In this document: positions 9,161 to 18,612 of the stretch, in pieces | Numbering within the stretch: position 1 is the first letter of the stretch | How the letters are laid out: each line of letters starts with the position of its first letter | NCBI RefSeq assembly: GCF_003696265.1 | Contig: NZ_RFFH01000013.1 | Coordinates: 1 to 64,000 of the forward strand | Source: Nocardia stercoris | GTDB lineage: Bacteria; Actinomycetota; Actinomycetes; Mycobacteriales; Mycobacteriaceae | Reading direction: 5' to 3' | Length of the DNA: 64,000 nucleotides | Program-made: the position numbers and the translations under genes | The notes under the pieces: model-generated | What the model was told of the DNA's origin: nothing | Seen by the model: only the letters and a program-made list of their open reading frames with translations | Database searches by the model: none

Positions 9161-10459
9161 TCAGCGGCCGGAGGCGGCAGCGGAGCGTGACCACGCAGGC
9201 CGCCCGCCCTGGGCCTGATGTGACAGCGCCGCCAGGACCACGATCGCGAACGTGACCAGCACATAGCTGCTGCCCACCAGCTGCTCCCACAGCGACCAGC
9301 CGGCCTCCCGGTTGCGGCTGTGCGGCAGCAGCCAGTGGGGTCCGATCGCGAACAGCACGGTGAGCGAGCCGACACCGGCGGTGAGCCCGCGCGCGGGCAG
9401 TCCGGCGGTCCGGCGGCGTGCGATCAGGTCGACGCCCACCAGTAGTGCGGGACCCACCCACACCCAGTGGTGCGACCACGACACCGGCGATACCAACAGC
9501 ACCGCGGCCGCGTTCACCAGCAGCGCCGCCACGGTCTGCTGCCGCTCGAGCAGGCGCATCATCCACACCGCAGCCAGGGCCACGGTGGCCAGCGACAGCG
9601 CCGCCCAGATCAGGGTCGCCGTCGAATCCGAGGTGCCGAGCCGGAACGCGAAACCCTTCAGCGACTGGTTCCCCGCGAAGGACGGCGGGCCGATCCGGTC
9701 GGTGTCCCACAGGGTGTGGAACCAGTAGCTCGACGAATCCTTCGGAAACAGCAGGAAACCCAGCCCGATCGCGCCGGCCGCGGACACCACGAGCGTCGCG
9801 GCCGCCTTCCAGTCCTTGCGCAGCAGGAAGTACAGCAGGTATCCGGCCGGGATCAGCTTCACCGACACCGCGATCCCGATCAGCATGCCGCGCGGCCAGA
9901 ACGGCTTGCGGACCAGCGCGTCCAGGGTGATCGCGGCCAGCAGGACCAGGTTGATCTGGCCGAAGTTGAAGGTCTGGCGGACCGGTTCCAGCAGGTCGAT
10001 CAGGGCCATCAGGGCGACGATGAGCGCCAGCCGGGCGCGCGGATCCAGCTCCGGCCGCAGCCTGTCCGACACCACCCAGAGCGTCACGCCCAGCGCGGCG
10101 AGCGAGCTGAGCAGTACCACCGTCTCGGCGGCCGCCAGATGCATCAGCGCGAGCGGGGCGAAGAACAACGCGGCCAGCGGGGGATAGGTGAACGGCAGCC
10201 CGAGCCCGTACACCTGCGGCATCGGGCCGTACAGATCGCCGCCGTCCAGCCACACTCGGGCGCCGTTGCGGTAGACCTGTAGATCGATGTAACCGTGCCA
10301 CTGTTTCGCGGCCACCGACACGATCGCCGACAACAGGAACAGGACCGCCGCCGTGGTGAGCGGACGCCGTCGCCACACCGCGCCCGGACCGGATTCGGCA
10401 GCAACGATGCTGGTCGGCGAGATCTCGTCCGGATCCGCGACCCGGGATCGGTTGTTCAC
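9161..10459 (-). CDS. GT87 (DUF2029) polyprenol-phosphate-mannose-dependent mannosyltransferase
   Basis: A 432-residue polytopic membrane protein with about ten hydrophobic segments. Early in the chain it carries the GT87 motif YIDLQVY, whose Asp is the catalytic residue of PimE-type alpha-1,2-mannosyltransferases, and further along NFGQINL and SWSHHW, typical of this family. It would use the mannosyl donor made by the Ppm synthase encoded at 58.98 kb to decorate lipoglycans or related acceptors outside the membrane. It is convergent with the M18 gene and divergent from purL. The exact acceptor is not known. Confidence 0.8.
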   Translation of the reverse strand: MNNRSRVADPDEISPTSIVAAESGPGAVWRRRPLTTAAVLFLLSAIVSVAAKQWHGYIDLQVYRNGARVWLDGGDLYGPMPQVYGLGLPFTYPPLAALFFAPLALMHLAAAETVVLLSSLAALGVTLWVVSDRLRPELDPRARLALIVALMALIDLLEPVRQTFNFGQINLVLLAAITLDALVRKPFWPRGMLIGIAVSVKLIPAGYLLYFLLRKDWKAAATLVVSAAGAIGLGFLLFPKDSSSYWFHTLWDTDRIGPPSFAGNQSLKGFAFRLGTSDSTATLIWAALSLATVALAAVWMMRLLERQQTVAALLVNAAAVLLVSPVSWSHHWVWVGPALLVGVDLIARRRTAGLPARGLTAGVGSLTVLFAIGPHWLLPHSRNREAGWSLWEQLVGSSYVLVTFAIVVLAALSHQAQGGRPAWSRSAAASGR

Positions 10460-10566
10460 AGCGCCAGCGTATCCGCTGCGACCGGCGCTCTCCGGCGGTG
10501 GCGGCCCGCACGGTCGTGGGTCACATGTGCGGGGGTCACGGTTCCGGCCGGGTATTTGCCACAGAT

Positions 10567-10572
10567 TAGACT
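10567..10572 (+). promoter_or_regulatory. Putative -10 element of purL
   Basis: TAGACT about 80 bases upstream of the purL GTG. It would give a leader of about 75 nt; no known riboswitch motif was recognised in that leader. Confidence 0.4.
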
Positions 10573-10653
10573 CACGGACGTATATCGCCGCTTCCCAGCA
10601 CCAGGGCTCGTTTGCTCTCCCATGCCCGGCCGAAAGGAATCCTGGTACTCACC

Positions 10654-12948
10654 GTGACCGTCCACGTCGATACCGTCACCGCCGCCGCAGCCACGCCCGA
10701 TGCTCCCCAGCCCTATCGTGAGCTGGGCCTCAAGGACGACGAGTACGCCCGTATCCGGGAGATCCTCGGTCGCCGCCCCACCGACGCCGAGCTGGCGATG
10801 TATTCGGTGATGTGGAGCGAACACTGCTCCTACAAGTCTTCCAAGGTGCACCTGCGCTATTTCGGCCAGACCACCACCGACGCCATGAAGGCGTCGATGC
10901 TGGCCGGGATCGGCGAGAACGCCGGTGTCGTCGACATCGGCGACGGCTGGGCGGTCACCTTCAAGGTGGAGAGCCACAACCACCCGTCCTATGTGGAGCC
11001 GTACCAGGGTGCGGCGACCGGTGTCGGTGGCATCGTGCGCGACATCATGGCGATGGGTGCGCGGCCGATCGCGGTCATGGACCAGCTGCGTTTCGGTGCG
11101 GCCGACCATCCCGACACCCGGCGCCTGGTGGACGGCATCGTGCGCGGTGTCGGCGGCTACGGCAATTCGCTGGGTCTGCCGAATGTCGGTGGTGAGACCG
11201 TGTTCGACGCCTCCTATCAGGGCAACCCGCTGGTCAACGCGCTGTGCGCGGGTGTGATGCGGGTCGAGGACCTGCACCTGGCGTTCGCGTCCGGCACCGG
11301 CAACAAGATCATCCTGTTCGGTGCGCGCACCGGCCTCGACGGCATCGGCGGCGTGTCCGTGCTGGCCTCGGACACCTTCGCCGGGGACGAGTCCGGCGCC
11401 GGCCGCAAGAAGCTGCCGGCCGTGCAGGTCGGTGACCCGTTCGCGGAGAAGGTGCTCATCGAGTGCTGTCTCGAGCTGTACCACGCGGGGCTGGTCGTGG
11501 GCATCCAGGACCTCGGCGGTGCCGGACTGTCCTGTGCCACTTCGGAACTCGCGGCGGCCGGCGACGGCGGCATGCACATCGACCTGGATCGGGTGCCGCT
11601 GCGCGCCGCGGGCATGACCGCGGCCGAGATCCTGTCCAGCGAGTCGCAGGAGCGCATGTGCGCGGTTGTCACCCCCGAGAACGTGGACGCCTTCATGGCC
11701 GTCTGCAAGAAGTGGGACGTGCTGGCCTCGGTCATCGGTGAGGTCACCGACGGTGAGCGCCTGGTCATCACCTGGCGCGGCGAGACCGTGGTGGACGTGC
11801 CGCCGCGCACCGTCGCCCACGAGGGCCCGGTCTACGAGCGGCCCGTCGAGCGGCCCGCCGACCAGGACGCGCTGAACCTGGCCACCACCGACTCGCTGCC
11901 CCGGCCCAAGACCGGTGACGAGCTGCGCGCCACCCTGTTCCAGATGCTGGCCAGCCCGCAGCTGTGCAGCCGCCGCTGGATCACCGAACAGTACGACCGC
12001 TACGTGCGCGGCAACACCGTGCTCGCCGAGCACGCCGACGCCGGTGTGGTCCGCATCGACGAGGAGTCCGGTCGCGGTATCGCGCTGGCCACCGACGCGT
12101 CCGGCCGCTACACCCGTCTCGACCCGTACACGGGCGCGCAGCTGGCGCTGGCCGAGGCGTTCCGCAACGTGGCCACCACCGGCGCCACCCCGAAGGCCGT
12201 CACCAACTGCCTGAACTTCGGTTCCCCGGAGGACCCGGGCGTGATGTGGCAGTTCCAGCAGGCCGTGCGCGGCCTCGCGGACGGCTGTGTGGCCCTGGGC
12301 ATTCCGGTCACCGGCGGTAACGTCAGCTTCTACAACCAGACCGGGCAGACCGCGATCCTGCCGACCCCGGTGGTGGGTGTGCTCGGCGTGATCGACGACG
12401 TGCACCGCCGCATCCCGACCGGTTTCGGTACCGAGCCGGGCGAGACGCTGATCCTGCTGGGCGAGACGCACGACGAGTTCGGTGGCTCGATCTGGGCGCA
12501 GGTCGCGCACGACCACCTCGGTGGCCTGCCGCCCAAGGTCGACTTCGCCCGCGAGCAGCTGATCGCCGACGTGCTGTCCATCGGTTCCCGCGACGGCATG
12601 ATCAGCGCCGCGCACGACATCTCCGAGGGCGGCCTGATCCAGACCGTCGTCGAGGCCGCGCTGGCCGGGGAAACCGGTGTGCGCCTGGTCCTTCCGGAGG
12701 ACGCCGACCCGTTCGTGGCGTTGTTCTCCGAGTCCGCCGGTCGGGTGCTGGTGGCGGTCCCGCGCAACGAGGAGATCCGCTTCACCCAGATGCTCTCGGC
12801 CCGTGAGCTCCCGTGGACGCGCATCGGCGTGGTCGACGAGGGTTCGGACGAACTCGAAGTGCAGGGCCAGTTCTCGGTCGCGCTGACCGACCTGCGCGAC
12901 ACCTTCGAGGGCACCCTGCCGAAGCTGTTCGGCAACGCGGAGCACTGA
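10654..12948 (+). CDS. purL: Phosphoribosylformylglycinamidine synthase subunit PurL
   Basis: A 764-residue synthetase subunit of the small type that needs separate PurS and PurQ. The N-terminal WSEHCSYKSSK and the ESHNHPS motif (ATP and substrate site) and the two duplicated AIRS-like halves (around KFGAPxx-type and GGNVSFYNQT segments) are present. The GTG at 10654 is preceded by GAAAGGAA (10632-10639) and gives the usual family length; an upstream TTG/CTG-type frame is open but adds unrelated residues. It converts FGAR to FGAM in purine synthesis. Confidence 0.96.
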   Translation: MTVHVDTVTAAAATPDAPQPYRELGLKDDEYARIREILGRRPTDAELAMYSVMWSEHCSYKSSKVHLRYFGQTTTDAMKASMLAGIGENAGVVDIGDGWAVTFKVESHNHPSYVEPYQGAATGVGGIVRDIMAMGARPIAVMDQLRFGAADHPDTRRLVDGIVRGVGGYGNSLGLPNVGGETVFDASYQGNPLVNALCAGVMRVEDLHLAFASGTGNKIILFGARTGLDGIGGVSVLASDTFAGDESGAGRKKLPAVQVGDPFAEKVLIECCLELYHAGLVVGIQDLGGAGLSCATSELAAAGDGGMHIDLDRVPLRAAGMTAAEILSSESQERMCAVVTPENVDAFMAVCKKWDVLASVIGEVTDGERLVITWRGETVVDVPPRTVAHEGPVYERPVERPADQDALNLATTDSLPRPKTGDELRATLFQMLASPQLCSRRWITEQYDRYVRGNTVLAEHADAGVVRIDEESGRGIALATDASGRYTRLDPYTGAQLALAEAFRNVATTGATPKAVTNCLNFGSPEDPGVMWQFQQAVRGLADGCVALGIPVTGGNVSFYNQTGQTAILPTPVVGVLGVIDDVHRRIPTGFGTEPGETLILLGETHDEFGGSIWAQVAHDHLGGLPPKVDFAREQLIADVLSIGSRDGMISAAHDISEGGLIQTVVEAALAGETGVRLVLPEDADPFVALFSESAGRVLVAVPRNEEIRFTQMLSARELPWTRIGVVDEGSDELEVQGQFSVALTDLRDTFEGTLPKLFGNAEH

Positions 12949-12976
12949 TTCGGCGGAGCACTGATTCGATCGAGCG

Positions 12977-13012
12977 TTCGCCCCTGGCGCCGGAAGGTGG
13001 CCGGGGGCGAAT
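12977..13012 (+). terminator. Hairpin between purL and the YiaA-type gene
   Basis: Imperfect stem formed by GTTCGCCCC near 12977 and GGGGGCGAA near 13004, between convergent genes. It could serve both strands; the U tract is weak. Confidence 0.5.
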
Positions 13013-13041
13013 CTCGTTGTGTGGCGGGCGCGTTCGATACC

Positions 13042-13335
13042 TCACACGCCCGGAACCCGGAACGGATCGTGCTCGGCCATCAGCTTCTCCATCCGCGCCT
13101 CGTCGATCCGGTGGGTGACCCGGCTCGACTCGTGTTGGTCGCGAACCACTTTGGCGAGGGTGAAGGTACTGCTCACCAGGAACAACAGCGTGATGATCAG
13201 GAACCCGCGTTGCCAGATGTCCAGTGGCAGGTAGGCGACCCCGAAAACGGATGCGGCGAAACTGATTCCGAACGCGATCGCGGCCTGCGCCAGGAACGCG
13301 CCGGAACTCTTGGGCTGTGCGGCTGCGGTACTCAT
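13042..13335 (-). CDS. YiaA/YiaB two-helix-domain membrane protein
   Basis: A 97-residue protein with two hydrophobic helices (about residues 16-34 and 41-60) and the family signature FLVSSTFTLAKVVRD immediately after the second helix, as in YiaAB-domain proteins. The ATG at 13335 is chosen because upstream in-frame sequence is unlike the family. The C-terminal tail is charged and probably cytosolic. Function is unknown in all species. Confidence 0.75.
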   Translation of the reverse strand: MSTAAAQPKSSGAFLAQAAIAFGISFAASVFGVAYLPLDIWQRGFLIITLLFLVSSTFTLAKVVRDQHESSRVTHRIDEARMEKLMAEHDPFRVPGV

Positions 13336-13501
13336 GGGAAAAGTGTCCGCTGCCAGCGTCTTTCGCACCCGAGTGGAATTACTCGAGTGCACTGCGTAGT
13401 TCCGGAGCCGGCGGCCGAACAGCCGCATCGGGTCGCAGCGCCCGGCCGAGCGAACGACCGCGGCCGCACCGCACCCGCCGGCCGTTTCGTAGGCTCGAAT
13501 C

Positions 13502-13888
13502 GTGGCAGCACGTGGAGCGGTCGATCCCGCACAGGTACGAGCAGCGGTGACGGCCATCGGGGACTGGCTGCGGGACGCGGATCAGCCCGCCCCGGCGCGC
13601 GCCGAGCTGGCGGCCGCGGTGCGCGGTACGGCCCGCACGCTCGCCGCCAATGCGCCCGGGCACTCGGTCGAGGTCCGGGTCCCGCCCTTCGTCGCGGTCC
13701 AGTGCATCGAGGGCCCCCGGCACACTCGCGGCACCCCGCCGAATGTGGTGGAGACCGACCCCCGCACCTGGCTGCTGCTGGCGACCGGGCTGCTGTCCTA
13801 TTCCGACGCCGTCGACTCCGGCGCGCTCACCGTCTCCGGTTTGCGCGCCGCCGACCTCGTCCATTGGCTTCCGCTGCTGCGGTTGTGA
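13502..13888 (+). CDS. Sterol-carrier-protein-like protein (Rv0807/MSMEG_5817 type)
   Basis: A 128-residue protein that ends at the fold boundary of SCP2-like domains: hydrophobic helix, VRVPPFVAVQCI strand, TDPRTWLLLATG and a C-terminal GSALTVSG-type strand (GALTVSGLRAADL). Its place just before purF matches Rv0807, and the M. smegmatis relative (MSMEG_5817) is known from macrophage-survival work as a sterol-carrier-fold protein. The GTG at 13502 lies six bases after TAGGCT (13490-13495), indicating a leaderless message. The ligand is not known. Confidence 0.72.
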   Translation: MAARGAVDPAQVRAAVTAIGDWLRDADQPAPARAELAAAVRGTARTLAANAPGHSVEVRVPPFVAVQCIEGPRHTRGTPPNVVETDPRTWLLLATGLLSYSDAVDSGALTVSGLRAADLVHWLPLLRL

Positions 13889-14055
13889 GCGGTGGTGGCC
13901 CGCCCAGCCGGATCGAGCGTGTGACGAACCCCTCCGGCCGCTGAGGTGGACGTATGACCATGAATGCGCCGCTGAGCTCGTGAGTTCGCCCACAGATACA
14001 GCAAACGCCGGGGTAACGGGGTACATCCGGAGGGTGTGTCGGGTACGACTACCCG

Positions 14056-14061
14056 TAGAAT
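14056..14061 (+). promoter_or_regulatory. Putative -10 element of purF
   Basis: TAGAAT 38 bases upstream of the purF GTG, placing the start of transcription near 14068 and leaving the GGGAGC ribosome binding site inside the leader. Confidence 0.45.
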
Positions 14062-14098
14062 GATCGTTGCCCCCCGCCCGCCGAACTGGGAGCAAACG

Positions 14099-15682
14099 GT
14101 GACGCACGCTGATCTACCGGTTGACCGCTCTACCCCGCCCTCCGCATCCGCTCAGGACGCCCCCGAGAACGAGCCACGCGAAGAATGCGGTGTGTTCGGA
14201 GTCTGGGCGCCCGGTGAGGACGTGGCCAAACTGACCTACTACGGGCTGTACGCGCTACAGCATCGCGGGCAGGAAGCCGCGGGTATCGCCGTGGCCGACG
14301 GCCAGCAGGTCCTCGTCTTCAAGGATCTGGGTCTGGTCAGTCAGGTCTTCGACGAACAGACCCTTGCCGCCATGCCCGGGCACATCGCGATCGGGCACTG
14401 CCGCTACTCCACTACCGGTGGGGTGACCTGGGAGAACGCGCAGCCGATCTTCCGGACCACCAGCGTCGGCACCGGCCTGGCTCTGGGCCACAACGGCAAC
14501 CTGGTCAACACCGCCGAGCTCGCCGCCCGTGCCCGCGACCTGCGTCTGGTCAACGGCCGCAACGATGTCGCCGCCACCTCGGACTCCGATGTCATCACCG
14601 CGCTGCTGGCCCACGCCGCCGCGGACAAGAGCATCGAGCAGGCCGCCATGGAACTGCTGCCCACCCTGCGTGGCGCGTTCTGCCTCACCTTCATGGACGA
14701 GCACACCCTCTACGCCGCCCGCGACCCGCAGGGCGTGCGCCCGCTGTGTCTGGGCCGGCTGGACCGCGGCTGGGTCGTCGCCAGCGAGACCGCCGCGCTC
14801 GACATCGTCGGTGCCGCGTTCGTGCGGGAGATCGAGCCCGGTGAGCTGCTGGCCATCGACGCCAACGGCGTGCGGTCCTCCCGCTTCGCCCACCAGGAAC
14901 CCAAGGGCTGCGTCTTCGAGTACGTGTACCTGGCTCGCCCCGACTCCACCATCGCGGGCCGTTCCGTGCACGCCACCCGGGTCGAGATCGGCCGCCGCCT
15001 GGCCGCCGAGCACCCGGTCGAGGGCGACCTGGTGATTCCGGTGCCGGAATCCGGTACGCCCGCGGCCGTCGGTTACGCGCAGGGCTCCGGCGTTCCCTAC
15101 GGCCAGGGCCTGATGAAGAACGCCTACGTGGGCCGCACCTTCATCCAGCCGAGTCAGACCATCCGCCAGCTCGGTATCCGGCTCAAGCTCAACCCGCTGC
15201 GCGACGTGATCCGGGGCAAGCGCCTGATCGTGGTCGACGACTCCATCGTGCGCGGCAACACCCAGCGCGCCCTGATCCGCATGCTGCGGGAGGCGGGCGC
15301 CCTGGAGATCCACGTCCGGATCGCGTCCCCGCCGGTCAAGTGGCCCTGCTTCTACGGCATCGACTTCGCGTCCCGCGCGGAGCTGATCGCCAACGGCGCG
15401 GGCCCGGCCGACGCGGCCGATTCCATGGAGGAGATGGTCGAGATGGTCCGCCGCTCGATCGGCGCCGACTCGCTCGGCTACATCTCGCTCGACGGCATGA
15501 TCGGCGCGACCGAGCAGCCGGCCTCGCGGCTGTGCTGTGCGTGTTTCGACGGCAATTACCCGATCCCGCTGCCGGAGGAGGAGGCCATCGGCAAGAACCT
15601 GCTGGAGGGCATCCTCACCGGCAAGTCCGAGACGGAGTTGTTGAGCGACAACGCGAACGCGAGCGCGCTCAGCCGCCCCTGA
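14099..15682 (+). CDS. purF: Amidophosphoribosyltransferase
   Basis: A 527-residue enzyme for the first committed step of purine synthesis (PRPP plus glutamine to phosphoribosylamine). The N-terminal nucleophile is C30 in EECGVFG, which in this class is exposed by removal of a propeptide. The PRPP loop VVDDSIVRGNT and the C-terminal cysteines in LCCACFDGNYP indicate the iron-sulfur form known from Bacillus. The GTG at 14099 follows GGGAGC; an upstream in-frame frame from 14036 is open but lacks a ribosome binding site. purM follows 164 bp later. Confidence 0.96.
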   Translation: MTHADLPVDRSTPPSASAQDAPENEPREECGVFGVWAPGEDVAKLTYYGLYALQHRGQEAAGIAVADGQQVLVFKDLGLVSQVFDEQTLAAMPGHIAIGHCRYSTTGGVTWENAQPIFRTTSVGTGLALGHNGNLVNTAELAARARDLRLVNGRNDVAATSDSDVITALLAHAAADKSIEQAAMELLPTLRGAFCLTFMDEHTLYAARDPQGVRPLCLGRLDRGWVVASETAALDIVGAAFVREIEPGELLAIDANGVRSSRFAHQEPKGCVFEYVYLARPDSTIAGRSVHATRVEIGRRLAAEHPVEGDLVIPVPESGTPAAVGYAQGSGVPYGQGLMKNAYVGRTFIQPSQTIRQLGIRLKLNPLRDVIRGKRLIVVDDSIVRGNTQRALIRMLREAGALEIHVRIASPPVKWPCFYGIDFASRAELIANGAGPADAADSMEEMVEMVRRSIGADSLGYISLDGMIGATEQPASRLCCACFDGNYPIPLPEEEAIGKNLLEGILTGKSETELLSDNANASALSRP

Positions 15683-15846
15683 CCCGGATGCCGGCGGCCT
15701 CACCGCCGCCGGCGCCCCCTCTCCGATGCCCCGATCGGCAGTCGCGCGGTCCAGGGGACTTGAACCGCGCTGCAGTCCTGTTATCCGATTCGGGTAGCGT
15801 GAGCAGGCATCTATCCGCCCGATTCGGTTTGGAGCTTTCCCCGACA

Positions 15847-16965
15847 ATGACTGAGCAGACCCCGAGTGGTGCCGGTGTGACCGACAGCGACAGCCAGGTC
15901 GCCGCCCCCGGCCGAGCGTCCTACGCCGCCGCCGGCGTGAGCATCGAAGCCGGTGACCGCGCGGTGGAACTGTTCGCGCCACTGGCCAAGAAGGCCGGCC
16001 GGCCCGAGGTGCAGGGCGGGCTCGGCGGTTTCGCCGGTCTGTTCGCGCTGAAGGGCGGTTACCGCGAGCCGCTGCTGGCCGCCTCCACCGACGGCGTCGG
16101 CACCAAGATCGCGGTCGCGCAGGCGATGGACAAGCACGACACGGTCGGCCTGGACCTGGTCGCCATGGTCGTCGACGACCTGGTGGTCTGTGGCGCCGAG
16201 CCGCTGTTCCTGCAGGACTACATCGCAGTCGGCAAGGTCGTGCCCGAGCGCGTCGCCGAGATCGTGGGCGGCATCGCCGACGGCTGTGTCCAGGCCGGTT
16301 GCGCGCTGCTCGGTGGCGAGACCGCCGAGCACCCGGGCCTGATGGGCGCCGACGACTACGACCTGTCCGCGACCGGTGTCGGCGTGGTCGAGGCCGACGC
16401 GGTGCTGGGCCCGGACCGGGTGCGCCCCGGTGACGTGGTCATCGCCATGGGTTCGTCGGGTCTGCACTCCAACGGCTACAGCCTGGCCCGCCACGTGCTG
16501 CTCGACATCGACCGGATGTCGCTGACCGGCCACGTCGAGGAGTTCGGCCGCACCCTGGGCGAGGAACTGCTCGAGCCCACCAAGATCTACGCCAAGGACT
16601 GCCTGGCCCTGGTCGCCGAGACCGACGTGCGGACCTTCTCCCACGTCACCGGCGGCGGGCTCGCGGCCAACCTGGCGCGCGTGCTGCCCACCGGCCTCGT
16701 CGCCGAGCTGGACCGTGGCACCTGGAACCCGGCGCCGGTGTTCAAGCTGATCGCGCAGCGCGGCCGGGTCGAGCGGGCCGAGATGGAGAAGACGTTCAAC
16801 ATGGGCGTCGGCATGGTCGCGATCGTCGCGCCCGAGGACGCCGACCGGGCGCTGGCGGTGCTGACCGCCCGCCACATCAATTGCTGGACACTGGGAACCG
16901 TCAAGAAGGCCAAGGACGCCGACGCCGACCGTGTCGTGCTGCTGGGTGACCACCCGCGGTTCTGA
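15847..16965 (+). CDS. purM: Phosphoribosylformylglycinamidine cyclo-ligase (AIR synthetase)
   Basis: A 372-residue ATP-dependent cyclase making aminoimidazole ribotide from FGAM, the step after PurSQL. Typical motifs are GGFAGLFAL, STDGVGTKI (ATP site), DDLVVCGAEPLFLQDY and GETAEHPG. The ATG at 15847 is preceded by GGAG at 15831-15834. The first 30 residues are a low-complexity extension ahead of the conserved SYAAAGVSI. It is followed by a strong terminator. Confidence 0.96.
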   Translation: MTEQTPSGAGVTDSDSQVAAPGRASYAAAGVSIEAGDRAVELFAPLAKKAGRPEVQGGLGGFAGLFALKGGYREPLLAASTDGVGTKIAVAQAMDKHDTVGLDLVAMVVDDLVVCGAEPLFLQDYIAVGKVVPERVAEIVGGIADGCVQAGCALLGGETAEHPGLMGADDYDLSATGVGVVEADAVLGPDRVRPGDVVIAMGSSGLHSNGYSLARHVLLDIDRMSLTGHVEEFGRTLGEELLEPTKIYAKDCLALVAETDVRTFSHVTGGGLAANLARVLPTGLVAELDRGTWNPAPVFKLIAQRGRVERAEMEKTFNMGVGMVAIVAPEDADRALAVLTARHINCWTLGTVKKAKDADADRVVLLGDHPRF

Positions 16966-16984
16966 CCCGCGCACAGCCGAATTG

Positions 16985-17024
16985 CTGATGCCCCGATCGA
17001 AATGATCGGGGCATCAGCATTTTC
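16985..17024 (+). terminator. purM rho-independent terminator
   Basis: A perfect 14-bp stem (16985-16998 with 17004-17017), 5-nt loop, followed by CATTTTC. It starts 20 bases after the purM stop. Confidence 0.88.
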
Positions 17025-17090
17025 GGATATCGGATCGCGGCTGGAATTCGAATCCGGGCCCGGTCGTCATCTACCCGGGAACGACGTTTT

Positions 17091-17117
17091 GAGGGGAAGG
17101 CCTCAGGCCTTCCCCTC
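17091..17117. terminator. 13-bp palindrome between purM and DUF3073
   Basis: A perfect inverted repeat (17091-17103 with 17105-17117) about one central base lies 23 bp beyond the end of the DUF3073 gene. It is probably the terminator of the minus-strand gene although no U tract follows on either strand. Confidence 0.55.
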
Positions 17118-17139
17118 GAGAGCATCCGATATGACAGAG

Positions 17140-17355
17140 TCAGCCGCGCCAGTCGTCGTCATAGTCGTCGTCGCTCCAGCGCGGCAGCGAGTCTTTCGCG
17201 TCCTGCTCATCGGACATCACACGGCCGCCGAACGGCGATTCGTGCGCTGGTCCCGACAGCTCGCGCTGAAGGCTCGCGAAGTCGGTCGGCGTCGAGCTGT
17301 ACTTCAGCTCGCGCGCAACCTTGGTCTGCTTTGCCTTAGCCCGGCCACGGCCCAT
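17140..17355 (-). CDS. DUF3073 small acidic-tailed protein
   Basis: A 71-residue protein starting MGRGRAKAKQTKVARELKY, the conserved basic N-terminus of DUF3073, and ending in an acidic SDDDYDDDW tail. It matches Rv0810c in size and position (from memory). The basic head suggests nucleic-acid binding but no function is established. A GGGGGTCAGCC stretch just upstream of the ATG contains a weak ribosome binding site. Confidence 0.85.
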   Translation of the reverse strand: MGRGRAKAKQTKVARELKYSSTPTDFASLQRELSGPAHESPFGGRVMSDEQDAKDSLPRWSDDDYDDDWRG

Positions 17356-17519
17356 GGCTGACCCCCTCGCGTCACTGCGGGGCGGCCTGGGGTGGTTGGC
17401 GGCCCCGTTCGAATTAAACTCTTCCTGACAGACACTTTAGCGTGTGTCCGGCCGTCTTGCTTCCGCGAGTGTCGATTGACTCCGCAACCGCGACTGTTTG
17501 CCGGGACTTCGCCCGAAAG

Positions 17520-18491
17520 TCAGCCGGGGGCCAGGGCGCCCGGGATCGTCCGGATCACGCCCACCCGGCCGCCGCCGCCGAGCACCGGCTGGGCCGCCAA
17601 TTCGGCGTGCGCATCGGTCCACTCGACCCCCATCCGCTGCAGAATCGCCTGCGTCAAGGGCATCCGCGCACGGTCGTGGCCGTCGTCGATCTTGTACGCG
17701 AAGGCGCGTCCGTCGGGCAGCGCACCGGCGTGGACACCGTCCGCGCCGATCTTGCACAGCAGTCCGGGGGTCGTGGACATGGTGAGCAGATCGGGTCCGT
17801 CCGTGCCGGAAATCACTCGCGGATGCGCGCGGATCGCGTCGGCGACCCGGCGTTCGGGCGTCCCCGGCTCAGCCGTGACCAGCCGGGCGTAGGCGCGGGC
17901 CAGATTCACCAGCGCCACCGGCACGATCGGCAGTCCGCAGCCGTCGATGCCCAGCTCGGTCTCCGGCTCCCCGGTCAGATCGGCCACGGTCGCGGTGACC
18001 GCCTGCTGCAGCGGATGCGCCGGATCCAGGTAGTCCGTGAGCGGCCAGCCGTTGATCACGCAGGTCGCGAGCATGGCGGCGTGCTTGCCGGAACAGTTCA
18101 TGTAGATCCGCCGGGACGCGCTTGCCCGGTCGTGGCCGGCCAGCACCTCGGCGCGCGCCCGCTCGTCGAACGGTAGATCCGGCGGGCAGCCCAGCTGGTC
18201 CTCGTCGAAGCCGTAACGGTCGAGCAGGCGGCGGACCAGCGCGATCTGGTCGGGTTCGCCGAAATGCGAGGCGGTGGCGATGGCCAGTTCGGCGTCGTCG
18301 ACCGGGTCGAAACCGTGCCGCAGCAGGGTGACCGCCTGCAGCGGCTTGTTGGTCGAGCGCGGGAAGATCGGCAGATGCACTGTGCCGAGGGCCAATTCGG
18401 GCTCGCCGCCGGCGCCCAGAATCACCACCGACCCGCGGTGCACGCACTCGCGCACCCCGGACCGCACCACCTCGACCAGTTCCACACTCAC
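17520..18491 (-). CDS. Asparaginase of the PF06089 (Rhizobium ReAV-like) family
   Basis: A 323-residue protein of the third, structurally separate asparaginase class. Residues known from the Rhizobium etli enzyme are conserved: the S46-x-x-K49 pair (RSTNKP), S75 (ATASHFGEP), and the zinc-site triad C133/K136 (CSGKHAAML) and C185 (GIDGCGLP). It hydrolyses asparagine to aspartate and ammonia in the cytosol. The start is a GTG at 18491. Upstream, 121 bp separates it from the MOSC gene on the same strand, so it may be cotranscribed. Nothing unusual is seen. Confidence 0.88.
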   Translation of the reverse strand: MSVELVEVVRSGVRECVHRGSVVILGAGGEPELALGTVHLPIFPRSTNKPLQAVTLLRHGFDPVDDAELAIATASHFGEPDQIALVRRLLDRYGFDEDQLGCPPDLPFDERARAEVLAGHDRASASRRIYMNCSGKHAAMLATCVINGWPLTDYLDPAHPLQQAVTATVADLTGEPETELGIDGCGLPIVPVALVNLARAYARLVTAEPGTPERRVADAIRAHPRVISGTDGPDLLTMSTTPGLLCKIGADGVHAGALPDGRAFAYKIDDGHDRARMPLTQAILQRMGVEWTDAHAELAAQPVLGGGGRVGVIRTIPGALAPG

Positions 18492-18612
18492 AGCCGCACC
18501 TCGCCGCTCGGCTCGGTCCCGCGCCGCCGGGTTCGCTCGCGCACCGTGGCGACCTCGGTGCCCGGCACTCGCCCGGTTCGCTCACGCACCAGCGCACCCC
18601 CTCGAATCCGTG

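Noticed and set aside
10456..12945. 829-codon minus-strand frame across purL
   Set aside because: Exact antisense of purL with repetitive His/Arg/Gly composition; no start signal.
13502..14098. Purine riboswitch ahead of purF
   Set aside because: No three-way junction with the purine-riboswitch core could be drawn; actinobacterial pur genes are not known to use it.
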